Assembly: GCA_029204225.1 (NCBI GenBank)
Contig: CM055112.1
Coordinates: 31,291,996-31,355,995 of the forward strand
Length of the DNA: 64,000 nt
Direction: 5' to 3'
Source: Diphasiastrum complanatum
Taxonomy: Eukaryota; Streptophyta; Lycopodiopsida; Lycopodiales; Lycopodiaceae
Position 1 is the first letter of the stretch; every line of letters begins with the position of its first letter. Shown here piece by piece: positions 34,605 to 45,962 of this stretch. Below the pieces are notes generated by a model. It saw nothing but the letters and a program-made list of their open reading frames with translations, did not search any database and was not told where the DNA came from. Both the position numbers and the translations under genes were made by a program.

Positions 34605-35923
34605 ATGGATCGTTTCATGGCACTGTCAGCTTCATTGGCGACGATGTTAATTCTAAGCTATTGCCAGGATTCGCAAGCACGATATTCATCTGAACCGTCT
34701 TGGAGGGACTGGAATGAGGCACATGCTACCTTCTATGGAGGCAGCGACGCAGCTGGCACAATGGGTAAGTCACTCGCTTTACATCTGCAAGTAGAGCATA
34801 CATTGTATAACAGCTACAGTACTTTGAACATTAAATTGGTTAATGACACTCTGTCAGTAATACTTCCTCTTGCTGTGATTAGATGGTGCATGCGGATATG
34901 GCAACCTCTACAGCCAGGGTTATGGTACAAATACAGCAGCACTCAGCACCGTACTGTTCAACAACGGCGCAGCTTGTGGAGGATGCTACGAAATCAAGTG
35001 TTGGAACGATACCCAGTGGTGCAACCCTGGAAATCCATCTGTGTTTGTTACTGCTACAAACTTATGCCCTCCAAACGACTTACTTCCGAATGACGATGGA
35101 GGTTGGTGCAACCTTCCCAGAGAGCACTTTGATATGTCACAGCCGGCGTTCTCTCAAATCGCTTTTTGGCGTGCAGGCATTGTCCCTGTTCTCTATCGAA
35201 GGTAGCAGCTTATAGACATTGGTCGGTCTAGCATATCTGGATATACAGTGCGAGCTTCCAAATGTTGCATATTTCATTTGACTTTACTGACGTTTGTCAT
35301 AAGCTATTACTATGATTCCAGTCAAGCTACAAATAAATTACCGCTCAACAATTATCGTAACCTACATTTTGCACTTGGGTGGTCTGTTAGACCTTGAACT
35401 AAATTTTATTTGCTTTCAATAATTGAGAACTGATGCTAGTACATGTCAGCATTGGGTATGACTGGGATACATCCATTCAAAGAAATGACGATATTGCACT
35501 TCTTATACTCCTGTAAGATATTCGTTAAAGGCGACACTTCTACAGGGTAGTATTTTAAAATTTTAGCACGGACCTTTTGACATGAAAAGACTGAAATATG
35601 TGACTGATGCCTGCAGAGTGCCATGCCACAAACAAGGAGGTATGCGTTTCACCATCAACGGCAACCCCTGGTTTAATCTCGTGTTGGTCAGTAATGTGGG
35701 CGGCGTGGGGGACGTATCTGCTGTTTCAGTTAAAGGCTGCGAAACGGGTTGGATTAGCATGAAGCGGAACTGGGGACAAAATTGGGAATGTGACACTGTG
35801 CTCGTAGGTCAAAGTTTATCCTTTCAAGTCACGACAGCCGATGGAAGGAAAATAACCTCTTACGATGCTGCCCCTTTAAATTGGCAGTTTGGTCAAACCT
35901 TCAGTGGACAACAGTTTTATTAA
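34605..35923 (+). CDS. Alpha-expansin, intact three-exon gene
   Basis: Spliced exons 34605-34764, 34883-35201 and 35617-35923 give 786 bp, 261 residues plus stop, normal for an alpha-expansin. Introns (118 and 415 bp) are GT-AG, and both splits keep the frame: ATG G|AT GGT and CGA AG|A GTG. The protein has a signal peptide (hydrophobic [11 protein letters not shown], likely cut after SQA, residue 25); [20 protein letters not shown] opening the cysteine-rich GH45-like domain; [14 protein letters not shown]; the HFD motif (residues 135-137); and the C-terminal CBM63-like domain ([36 protein letters not shown]). Expansins are secreted and loosen cell walls non-hydrolytically at acid pH. The WCNPG insertion and missing beta-expansin features favour the alpha class (EXPA). 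Uncommon residues such as [10 protein letters not shown] and GCETGW suggest a diverged member. The start gives a complete signal peptide. Which EXPA subgroup cannot be told by eye. Confidence 0.95.
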
Positions 35924-36698
35924 GGAATGGCATATTTCTCATCACAAAGAAACTCTCACAGATGATTTTCGTCACTTACTGGTAGAACATTGACTTTTTT
36001 GATGCGTCTCTATTTTTTATAAAACGTAAATGTAAAACGGTCTTGCAGTCTGGAGCAGCCCATTGAATTATTCTCGAAATGCAGAAATTGCAAAACTTAA
36101 TTGAGTCTATGACTCGTGACCGTTGCAATGAAGCATATTGTTTGCATCGTGGATATCCAGCATCGCGTCAACCTTATTTTCCAGTTTACTAATTGAAAAA
36201 TAGATGATTTCTGCTGGGTTATGTATCCTGATGATGTATGGATTAGAGTAATAGAGCTATCAAATAGAAGTTTTTCGGGCTCGTGAGAAGCTATCATATG
36301 TCTCATTGGAATCATGTATACGGGAATGAGTCGTGGTTATGTGAACGCACATTTGCAATCATAGGTTATGTCTGATCATAGGACTATACCTTGCCAGTCT
36401 GCTTATCGTAGAATGGACAAAAATCATCATCATTTTTTATGATCCTATGCAGGAGACTTGCGGGATTTTTAGTCCCCAACAGTAGAATATCATCAAATAC
36501 TGAACTGGAAGAAGTGGATTGAACCACAATTTCTTAGGATATATAGAGTCGATTAAATGTAGTAAGTGAGGCCAAACTTATTAACATTCAAAAGAGGAAA
36601 ACAACAATATGAAATTCCTACCCGAGCATGTTCCAGAAAACAACTACTCAGAACCATCTCCAATTAAGTGAAGCTAATAAAAACCATGATGTTATCAA

Positions 36699-37048
36699 CT
36701 AATTTCTTGCTACTTTATTTATTAGCTGCACATAAAGCTTGAAATGCTGTTCGCAAACATGTGCAACATCAATGAACTCTCTTTGGAATTGACAAATCTT
36801 TCCCAAAGCAGATACCACATTGTCAGTTACCATTACATTGTCAGCATCGCAACTGACCTCATTAAGTCTTGCCAGCGCTTGTGTGTTAAAAAGAACAGTA
36901 GCGGACATGGTCATATTTTGTAGAGAAAATGCCACCAGCAGTGTTTGCCAAAGACAACCAGTGCAAGGTTGTCTTTAACTCTAACAATTGGAACAAATTT
37001 AGGGCTACCAAATTGGGCATGCACGCCAATACCGTAGACTGCTGCTAC
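36699..37048 (-). pseudogene. Importin-5-like (KPNB3/KETCH1) exon relic, right
   Basis: On the minus strand a splice acceptor (TTTCTTTTGCAG) ends at 37049 and the exon opens VAAVYGIGVHAQFGSP, resembling the importin-5 AAVYGVGVCAQFGG motif. About 90-100 bp of unrelated DNA follows, with a frame change, and the importin pattern resumes with ALARLNEVSCDADNVM and TDNVVSALGKICQFQREFID. Resemblance stops after that and the frame closes at 36699. In an importin-5 those two motifs are nearly contiguous, so the exon has an insertion. Keeping an intron boundary argues for DNA-level duplication and against a retrocopy. It lies tail-to-tail with the expansin, 776 bp away. Confidence 0.78.
36950..36976. 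repeat. 10-bp perfect hairpin within the importin relic
   Basis: AAAGACAACC (36950-36959) and GGTTGTCTTT (36967-36976) pair perfectly around a 7-base loop. The left arm has one mismatch. It lies in the stretch that separates the two importin motifs. Confidence 0.6.
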
Positions 37049-37500
37049 CTGCAAAAGAAACTAATAATCAACCCCGGTCTGCAATATTGAAATAAATGTA
37101 CTTTTTAAACTATCATCCCAGATTTTTTAGAACCAATTTAAGGATATTTCAGCCAACGGTCATCGATTCCTCCGTTAATGCACTCATATCATAGATTTAA
37201 GGGACTTGCTTCACTTATGTGTTTTGAGGCAATTGTTCGTCGTTTATAGTGTCAGCATATTTGGGAAAATATGGGCCCTTCCAGCCCATAACTATGTTCC
37301 TTATTGGTGAGGTGTGGTGCTTGATGGATTGCGACTTATCTAAAAACCATTTCAAAGAAGTTCTAGCAGTAATAAAATTGCACCACAAAATACTTTTGAG
37401 TGCCAAAAATAGTTGAGGCATGGATATAGAGAAGTATGTAGGTACTTGTCTATAAATAGCATCAAACTAGTGAAGGATGGAAGTCATTGATGAAAAAACT
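37049..37500. other. Intron-like or unassigned DNA
   Basis: Upstream of the importin relic's acceptor on minus; it may be the old intron. The 37215-37421 minus frame shows no known domain. Confidence 0.3.
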
Positions 37501-37502
37501 AT

Positions 37503-38660
37503 ATGGAGGTAATTGAGACAAAGCATCCATGCCTGCACTCTTGGATAAGATCATCTTTGGATGAACTAGATTGGCAGTTGCTCATTGCCTATCCATGGCT
37601 GAATGCAAACTATATATTGCAGTTGTGCAGCATTGAGGGTTGTACAACTGGGAAATCACAAGGATATTTATTAACAAGGATGATGAGCATATGCTACTCT
37701 TGTTCATTTGTAGGATGCCAAATGGACAGACTGGTATAGCAATTCAAAGTGTATCTAGGTTAGTTTTGCATTAAACTTTACTATACTACTTGAGATGAAA
37801 ATTTAAACCTTTTGTACAAAAGTGTGTCTGAAATGGTAAATTGCTTTTGTTATTGCTTCTGGAAGAAAATCACCTACTCATTATTCTATCAAGGGTTTTT
37901 AATTCCACTGGAAGAAAAAGTCATTACTGTGAGTCTCAAGGACTTGATGAAGAAAGAAGCTCGTTCCACTTTAGCCCATCCAGTTGGAGGAATTCATCCG
38001 ATCACCAGTCTAGCGCAACTCGATATAGAATGAATGAGAAAGCCTTTGAAGCAATTGGTGGAATTTAAAAAAACAAATCACACATCTAATGACTCATGAA
38101 ACGTAATGCACCATAATGGCCCGATGGGCTGATGGATACTATAAGAGCAATGCTCCCTAGACTTGTGAATCCTTTTTTTGTTCTCACGATTCGCCAAACA
38201 TCACATATGTACTATGATCTAGATAATGGACATATGAAAAGGGAGATTCAAAAGCATACTCTTGGAATTGTGAGTGTTTGGGCAACGACATCCATTGTCT
38301 ACCCTCATGAACACAATTTGTTTGGGGTTACTGGGGAAAAGTTGACTAAGAGCAATCAAGAAATAATGCTAGAAGGTGATTATTTCACAAGAAGTCTTTT
38401 AGTGTCAAGTCATTTGATTTATAGAAGCAAGGATTGCAACATAATTTTCAAAACTTTATTGATCCACTTACGCCAATACTTCAAAAAGAGCTTGGATGGT
38501 TTGATCGCGAGGAAAGTACAGAAACCCAAGTGACATCTTGTTTAGCTTCTGATGAGAGCTGCAGTAGGGGAACATATTACCATTATTTCGCCAATTTAAT
38601 GTTGGTAGCTACTACCATTATTACATATTTCATAATAAAATGGTGCTTGGCTACTTAACG
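37503..38660 (+). pseudogene. Unrecognised coding-like relic
   Basis: Four neighbouring plus-strand frames (37503-37739, 37812-38033, 38132-38533, 38434-38658) are longer than expected in such AT-rich DNA. The longest contains IQKHTLGIVSVWATTSIVY, PHEHNLFGVTGEKLTKSN and a basic end (LRQYFKKSLDGLIARK); the overlapping one has a hydrophobic end (LMLVATTIITYFIIKW) that could be a membrane segment. I do not recognise a family. The frames could be decayed exons of one host gene or of a transposon; no splice model is convincing. The tail contains two diverged copies of a TAATGTTGGTAGCTACTACC-like segment near 38597 and 38658. Confidence 0.3.
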
Positions 38661-39060
38661 TTGGTAGCTGCTGCCTTTATTAGAGCTTTTGTAATACAGT
38701 TGGGATTGGCTATTGTAGTCTTAGCAACTTTTTTTCCTTTTGGTAGATAGGCCATTGCTGAGGTACTTATCAATTTTTTATTTCATGATTTTTTACGAAC
38801 TCCCTTTGAGGTTACTTCTATAGATTTTGGTAGTATATTTCTACTGCTCACATCATGTCATAGACCATTGCAAGCTTGTTCAAGGCTGGAATGCAAGTGC
38901 GAATTAGGTGTATTTATGTCCTGCATCAAAGAAAAAAAAATTGGCATTGCTTTTTTCTTCCAGTCTTCTTGATGGGCAACTGTAAGCATAGCTCTAACTA
39001 TGGATGGTCATTGTGTTATAACATATTAGCATAAGTTCATTACCTACTCGTTGAGGTATT
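38661..39060. other. No recognisable gene
   Basis: AT-rich spacer with a T-rich and an A-rich run; no domain seen. Confidence 0.4.
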
Positions 39061-39507
39061 AAGAGATCTCCAAGAGATTTTAAAGTTGATGACTGGGTAT
39101 ATCTTCGGATTCCAGAAGATTCCAAGACGTTACATACAAGGAAGCATTATAAATTGTCTACTCGTTATTGTGGACCTTTCAGGATTGTACGTAGAATTGG
39201 TTCTTTGGCGTATGAACTCGATCTTTAAGGAAAATCAACTGCACACCTAGTATTTCATGTAAGTCATTTGAAACTAAGTTTACATAATGGTGATACAGTT
39301 GGATCGGATGAGAATTTATCCCATTTGGAAGATTTGTCGCTTAGTGTACCTTTGGAACCTGAGAAAGTGCACAGAACCAGAGATAAACAATTGAGAAATC
39401 ATTCTATCTCTGAGTGCTTAATTCGGTGGAAGGGTCGTACTGAGGATGATGATTCGTGGGAGAGAGTTGATAGCATAAAGAAGAATTTTCCGAATTTTAG
39501 TTTCTAA
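39061..39507 (+). pseudogene. Ty3/gypsy chromovirus integrase C-terminus and chromodomain
   Basis: One frame runs through with a single internal TAA (39226-39228). It reads VDDWVYLRI, KLSTRYCGPFRIVRRIG, YELDL, stop, then STAHLVFHVSHLK: the GPY/F-type integrase tail of plant chromoviruses. The chromodomain follows: ISECLIRWKGRTEDDDSWE near residues 115-135. A polypurine tract and LTR follow, as in intact chromoviruses. Chromodomains in this family bind modified histones and steer integration. Everything upstream (gag to integrase core) is missing, so this is a 5'-truncated element. Confidence 0.9.
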
Positions 39508-39522
39508 TGATAGAAACAGTTT

Positions 39523-39535
39523 AAGGAGGGAAAAA
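39523..39535 (+). other. Polypurine tract of the chromovirus
   Basis: AAGGAGGGAAAAA precedes the LTR start TGTTATGTCC by zero bases and lies 16 bases after the chromodomain stop, the usual arrangement. Confidence 0.75.
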
Positions 39536-40091
39536 TGTTATGTCCATGACCAGTACATAGGATACAGTATACTCCTAGTCTTCGATACACGGTACTCCAG
39601 TGAAGCAAGTTGTTAGTTATGCCACATCATACTGGACGTGACCCGAAAGTAACTAATATCCTTGTGAGGCCCAGAACACACTAAGTGGACTTTAGACAAG
39701 GTATGAGACAGTGTATGCATGTGTAGAGTTATCAATAGTTGGTCCATGCATAGGACTCTATTCTAGGTGAATCTATGTATAGGGAACATAGGACTATGCC
39801 CATATGGCTATGAGCCCAGGATGCATTAGGCTCTATATAAGGGGACCAAACTGGCCCTACTCCTGATCATGGTTCTTGATTCATTGCCAGGCTCTCACTC
39901 TACATTCATGCTTCTTGTTCCTTGGCTTGGGAGTGAGGGTTCTAGAGATTGATTGGATGCTTCTACTTGGTTGGGTGGTTTCTCCACAGTGTGTTATCCA
40001 TTTGTGTTTAGGATTTGTAAGCAGGATCTAAGGAGCTTCCCTTATACTTGGTGTCTCTATGGTTCCCAAATTTATGAGATGTACATCAACA
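39536..40091 (+). repeat. 3' LTR of the chromovirus
   Basis: Starts TGTTATGTCC after the polypurine tract. TATATAA at 39834-39840 is a probable core promoter element, with the transcription start expected some 30 bp on. The end is uncertain; TACATCAACA at 40091 fits a TG...CA LTR of about 556 bp. Beyond it the opposite-strand gypsy relic begins. Confidence 0.6.
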
Positions 40092-40179
40092 TCTCATACC
40101 CTTGGAGGTTTTTCTTCAGGTGTATTCTACTCGATCTCCAAAATATCTCTGAGTTTTGGCTCACAGTCTTTTGAATCGG

Positions 40180-42485
40180 ACTCAGATTTGTTAGTAGTTG
40201 CTTCTTCCCACTCAGAAGAGAGTATAGGAGCTCTTTTTTATAGTGGGGTATCAGGATATCCATCCATCACTACTCTGTTTTTCCCTCTACCAAAAATTAG
40301 TAGACCAGCAGGAATATCTATAGTGCAGTCGCTCAGCCTCAACCAAGGTCTTCTTAGTAAGAGAGATTAGCTCTTGTATCTAGCCAACATTCTCATAATA
40401 TAGAAATCCACTTGTACAGTTATTTTGGCTATGGTAATAGGAATATCTTTCATTTCTCCTTCGGGTCTAACCATAGAATTGTTAGCCAGCTTCAAAGCGG
40501 TCAAGGTGGTGGGCTCTGGATGTATCCCCAATCTATTTGCCAATTCCAAACTTACTATGTTTACTGCCAATTCTGCATCAACCATGGCCCCTTAGATCAC
40601 TACGCCATCAATAGTAACATCTACTTTGGGACAGTATCTATGCAACGTGTTGTCATCCACCTTACCCACTACAGGGGGTTCCAATCTCTTCACACTCAAG
40701 TTCACCGGTCTTATCATCTGTTTTACCTTTTGGCATACTGTAGGCGACAACTGTAGTAGTTGCCACAACCCCACTTTTATTCTTAGGTTGTTCAAGGTGC
40801 AACCAAGGTCAAGGCTTCCAATCCTTGGTCTGAGATCTATGTCTCGAGCTCTCTTCACTATAGGTCTATTTCTGTAGGGTGTAATCTCAGTTTTTTCTTT
40901 TTCCCATATTACTCTTGATGGTCTCTTTGCTTCTAGTCTCTCCACTTCTCCAGGTTCTACTTCATTGTTGCTGGGTTTGGAAAGAGGTTCCAAGGTTGAG
41001 TCTACGTCTTTGGGCGGGGTTAGTGTAGTGTCCACTTTTTCTTTGGTCCATCTTTTCCAAGATGTAGTAGGTACCTCTATCTGTGGCTTACTTCTAGTTA
41101 CAACCAGAATTTCCTCTTTCGCCTCTACAGGTTTGGTTGTCTCAATTTCTATCAGGTTCACCAGGGGATACTCATCCTCCACCCTGGCTATTCCTTTGTC
41201 CTGTGGTCGTAATATCGAAGGCCTATGTAGAAAATTGACTGATCTAGGATTCTCGGTGAATCTCTCATCTTGTGATCTATGATTCACAGGCCCTGGTCTT
41301 GAATTGGGTGCTATCAAAGTTTCTCTACGGGTTCCAACACCGGTCCTCTTGGTGTCTAGTCTTCTTTCAAAATGTGCAAATGGTGTTGGGACAATTCCGA
41401 TTCAGATGGTTTCCCTGGCAAAATCTACATATAGTGCCAGTTGGTTGGTCAAAAGGCCCAACAGATTTTAAGCATCTCTTTCATGTCATCTAGACCAAAA
41501 TTAGATCCAATACTCTCATATCCTTTCTCTAGGCCATAAACTTGTGTTCTAGTATCAGGTGGCATCAACTCCAGAAGTCTGGGTGGTGGTTGTGGTTCTG
41601 GCATAACTACTAGAGGTCTTCGTTCTTGTAATTTGTTCTAAGGTTTATGTTACTCACAGCTCTAGATATGTTTGATGCATGGGTGATGGCAATCCATGGC
41701 TTCCATTAAAGTCTGAGGGCTACTCTGACGTACTACAAGTTGTATGTCATCTCTTAGGCCTCTCAAAAAGAAAGTGACTAATAGCTGGGGGGGGGGGGTA
41801 ATTGCACCATGCTATCTACATGCCATGTTAATTCAGTCAACCTACGATGATATTAACTAATTGTTTCACCTTCGCCTTGTTGAAGTGAGCTGATTGTAAA
41901 CAACAAACCGTCAGGGGTGCGACATTGAGCATACTCAAGTAGAAATAGTCTAAGAAATTCTTCAGTGGTCTCAATAGATCTCCTAGGCAAGCTATAATAC
42001 CATCTCCTGGCTGATCCAGTCAACGTCAGTGCAAAGAACATCATCTCATGGTGGGGAATGGTGATTCTGTTTATAAGACAAGTGGTCCAAAAGGCATTGA
42101 TATGGAACTCAACATCCTCATATGGAACTCCATGATACTCGGGAATTGCTCCATTGAGCTTGGGTAATTCTCCCACAATTTTAGGGACTACTCATGGTTC
42201 AGTAGGTCTTCTTGCCATCCTAATAGGTTTTACCTTAGAGGCTGCTAATGGAGGGATTTCTTTGTCAGTTATTATCTCTAAAAACACAACCAACTGCCTC
42301 TCAAATGCATCTTTCTCTATACTTTCACCTCCTAGGCTAGTCAACTCATTCTCATGTAGTATCTCATTTTCTTTTTTTTTCAATATTTGAAAAGGTGGTA
42401 TGCAACCAAGTTCTCTCAGTGTATGTTTATCTGCCCTAGGGGACAGTAGGGTATTCAGGGATGGAATATGTAGCTCTTTCCCCAA
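40180..42485 (-). pseudogene. Ty3/gypsy gag-protease relic
   Basis: Minus-strand order: a Lys/Glu-rich N-terminal frame (42485-42192); a retrotransposon Gag domain (42176-41853) with PKLNGAIPEYHGVPYEDVEFH, TGSARRWYYSLP and FLLEYAQCR; a disordered Pro/Glu/Lys-rich linker (41317-40592); and the retropepsin fold near 40650-40250. The last shows VTIDGVVI, a stop, then GAMVDAELAVNIVSLELANRLG, in which the D-S/T-G active site is replaced by D-A-E, and a downstream RRPWL in place of LGRPWL. No zinc knuckle, RT or integrase follows. The protease is therefore inactive on two counts. Confidence 0.8.
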
Positions 42486-44568
42486 ACGGTTTCGTGGTAG
42501 TGACCCTATGATGGCTTATCACCTCATTGATTTTGCCATACAAGGTGTCTCAATAGAAAGTAATATTCTCTTTATTAAAAGTAGGTCATATCCAATATGT
42601 GATCAGCACATAGAGTTGTGTGATGCTAACCAGACTATAGTAATAGGGTAATTCTCTTTCCAGTCAACACTATGACATTGTCAAGTATCCTCTTGGCAGA
42701 CACACCAGATTTGTTAGGCTTTTTCCTCACCGTGGGATCAACATAGGGGAGGGAATAACTTAAAAGAGTGCAGCACTTCCAATATCGTGCTGCTACAAGG
42801 ATGGTTGTACATGTCTCAAACTCTATTCTAACTAGCAATCCCAGACACGTTTTATCAACCAAACCATACCTTCCTAGCTAATAGAGGGTTTCCAGGCCTC
42901 TAGAGATATATATGATGAAAGAGTATATGATCATGCTTATTCTCATCCGTATCTCACTTGCCTATGGAGTTCTAGAATTATTATCCAATCGTACTCTCAT
43001 CGAAGATTTCTTGCATAGTTATTTCAAGCATTAGTATTGTTAGTTGAGCCTGTAGACTGTACTGGGACTTCTGGTGGGGGTTGTGTTACTTCTATATAAC
43101 GGGTGGATAATGCGTCAATCAAGCACCAAGACCTATCAATAGTAAATTCATGGATCTCAAAGTAGCTACAATCACCACAATGTTGCAATCTGATCAAGAC
43201 ATCCCTTGGACATAAATAGTAATAGACCTCAAGAGAATAGAAATGATAACTCAAGATCCCTCTATGGATCAACTGACAAATATCACCATATGACGGTACA
43301 AAATCAACATCTATCATGTATCCTTTCAACTCACTCTGAATCAGATGGAAAAGTACAATCACTCTTAACGTGTCTTCTAGGCGTTGGGATACTAGAGTGT
43401 TAAGATCTACACCTTCATCAAGACTCTATCTTTTAGGACAGGCTCAAAATTATGATGTCCATCATTCTTCTCAGGTCCACAATGGGCAGAATACAAGGGT
43501 CAGTTGATTCTATTACCTCACCAAGTCTAACTGCACCTAAGAGAGACACAATACGTTGACGGTGCATAATCTTTAACCCAAACAACAAAGTGATGTTCAG
43601 ATGAGATGTACCGACATAAGGGATATCAGGTCCTAATGGAAGATTAGGATGAAACATCTTTGGATGATTTAATCATATGGCTCTTCTCACCTTTTGATGG
43701 ACAATCACTGTCTTTTCCACTCTCTAATGACTTAATAAACTCATCTCTCTATGACAACTGGTATATTCATTTATTAACAAAGAGAAGATTAGTTCAAGTG
43801 CGGCATACAACCCCTAAACATATCGGTTTCAAGATGTTCAATAGTGAATGACTAGGAACCGTATATTCTAATAGGGTATCCTAGTCACTGTGATCCTAAG
43901 TGAATATGCCAATAGGTTGAGATTTTAGCTCTAATATATGATTCAAACTTTGACTTCTATACTCCAATAACGATTTCGATTTAGAACTTGAAAGGACTGT
44001 TCATATAGAGTCAAAAAATCCCCCCTCATGCAACAATTCTCTCAAGATGCACTCCTAGTCTATATTATCCATTAGATAGCATCTTTATACTTAAATCAAA
44101 GAAGAATACCTCAAAAGATCAATGTTCATAATTCTTCTTACAACTTTGAGACATCATTCCAAGGCACAACCTAGTAGCATTCTCCAAGGATAGTATGAAA
44201 CAAATTGTAGTGTGGATAATACCTGGGATTTAGTCAACAGTTCCTCCTCCAATCGACCCACTAAGAAATCTGAGACCGGAGGTCCTTTTCTTTGGTAACT
44301 CCATTTCTTTTGAACGTGGTAACGATGTAGCTCAAGGCATGATGGCTGCATCAATGTATCTCTTCTCTCAACTTCTTTGAAGCGTTATGAAATAGAAGAA
44401 GTAGGCTTCCAACTCTCTGTCAGTGATGGTAATGAGTAGCTCCTTCCTCCTCTGTCGGCGATGAAATGTAGATTAAAACAGGGTGCTCACTCATTCTTTG
44501 TGAATGATGGATCAGTAGATTACTTTCAAATGATCTTCTGTGTGCAATGGAGGGCAGAGACAAATTGC
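42486..44568. other. No recognisable gene
   Basis: The longest frame (43024-43362, minus; contains HCGDCSYFEIHEF and a PPPEVPVQ tail) and others at 42635-42862, 43433-43657 and 44154-44354 have no known motif. The region may be the leader of the gypsy relic, since it lies upstream of its gag on minus. A poly-G run of about ten bases lies at 41788 within the neighbouring relic. Confidence 0.35.
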
Positions 44569-45382
44569 CTACTCATAGAACCTTTGAATGCCTCCTTGTC
44601 TACAGTAAATGACAGAATGCTCAGAAACATACTCAAAACAGCAGTAGAGGTGACAACTAGCAAGATAGAAATAGTAGGGAATCTGCTCCCAAAAGGCAGC
44701 TTTGAATACATGAGGATCTTCCCTTAGAAACATAGTGAATGATAGTATCATAACCTTCTTTCTATCCATTACCTCCAATGACTTAAAGCTGAGAAGCCCC
44801 ATCCTTTGATGCCAAACATCTTGATTAGGTACTTGATCACTTGCCACAAATCCAACTTGGTTAGCAATCACACAAGCATCTAGTTTGAACAACTTCCCTT
44901 GTCTTTTACCTTTTGCAATCAAGATATCATTCCTTTTGATCATGCAAGCATGTCCATCAAACTCAACTTTGAAACCTTTACTTAGCAATTGACTCACACT
45001 AAGTAAATGTTTGGTAATGGAAGGTATGAACAAAACATCTTTCAAATGAAAATTCCTACTTGTAGAGAGAGAAATAGGAATTGTGCCAATCCCTTTGATT
45101 GCACACTGAACATCATTGGCCGTGTAGTTCACCTTCTCGTCATCTCCAGATGCCAACAAAGAAGTGAAGTACTCCTTGAGAAAAGTCATGTGTGAGCTTG
45201 CACCAATATCAATCCACCATGGATCTAGATCTCCATCATTAGCAAGCATACATGAAGACATCACAAAAGCATCATCATTTGATTTTTGAACATCCAAATC
45301 ATCTTCATCATGAGTAAGATTATCTTTCTTGTTTCCTTGATCTCTCTTCTTCTTGTAGCACTCACTTGCAAAGTGTCCTTTG
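44569..45382 (-). pseudogene. Ty1/copia zinc knuckle, protease and pre-integrase relic
   Basis: The frame starts inside the zinc knuckle (KGHFASECYKKK); the first cysteines lie beyond the junction at 45383. Protease follows: DPWWIDIGASSHM (D-I-G in place of D-S-G), GIGTIPISL, LFIPSITKHLLSVSQL; then pre-integrase (FKLDACVIANQ, DVWHQRMGLLSFKSLEVM). From about residue 220 the frame no longer matches. A separate LTR element lies directly against its 5' side. The long frame suggests moderate age, but the changed active site makes it inactive. Confidence 0.85.
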
Positions 45383-45962
45383 TGTCGGAGAATCAAAGGA
45401 TCAGGACCTTGAATTGTCTCGGTGCATGCACTACTGGTGACTTAGTAGGAAAACACAAGAATATGATAATTTTAAAGCCTTTGATGCGTACTGGTGGCGG
45501 AAGTGAAGAGCATACAACCAAACAAAGCAATCAGATAGTCAGACAATATTGACACAAATTTGAACACAGAATCAAACAGAGCTGTCATCAGATTAAGTAT
45601 AATGTAATATACAAGTCAATACTGCAGGTGAGCACAAAACAATAGCAAGCATAACAGAGTGCTTCACAAGCTAATCACAATCTATAAAGGTTATGAACCT
45701 ATTATTGACAATTTATTTGAAAGAAAGAATCAATGCGTGAAGCATCTACAATGTCTGTCTCTCAAGTACAAATCATACTCTGTTCTATCTTTTGCTACAT
45801 GTGTGTGAATACTGAGATGGTATTCACTATATACATAAATTTTTGTACATGTATGCAGATGAAGAAGGTACAAAAGTGGTTGAGTTGTCTGTGGGAGATC
45901 GTGGGTGGCTGTTGTTGTTGTCAAATCTGATTGCATAGTGCATAGAACGGGCGTGAGGAGGC
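45383..45962 (-). repeat. 3' LTR of the short copia element
   Basis: It matches 47375-47976 in the same orientation from TGTCGGAGAATC to GTGAGGAGGC, with scattered substitutions and one indel of some tens of bases. On the minus strand the LTR ends CCGACA. It lies directly against the zinc knuckle of the neighbouring copia relic. Confidence 0.8.

Larger units (their letters stand above)
33812..37015 (+). repeat. Right arm of the expansin/importin inverted duplication
   Basis: Inverted copy of 19068-22400. It holds the 5' flank, the intact expansin, its 3' flank and the importin-like exon relic. The relic's exon runs on to a splice acceptor beyond 37015, where the left arm is already cut. The two expansins point away from each other with their 5' ends facing the spacer. 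Confidence 0.9.
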
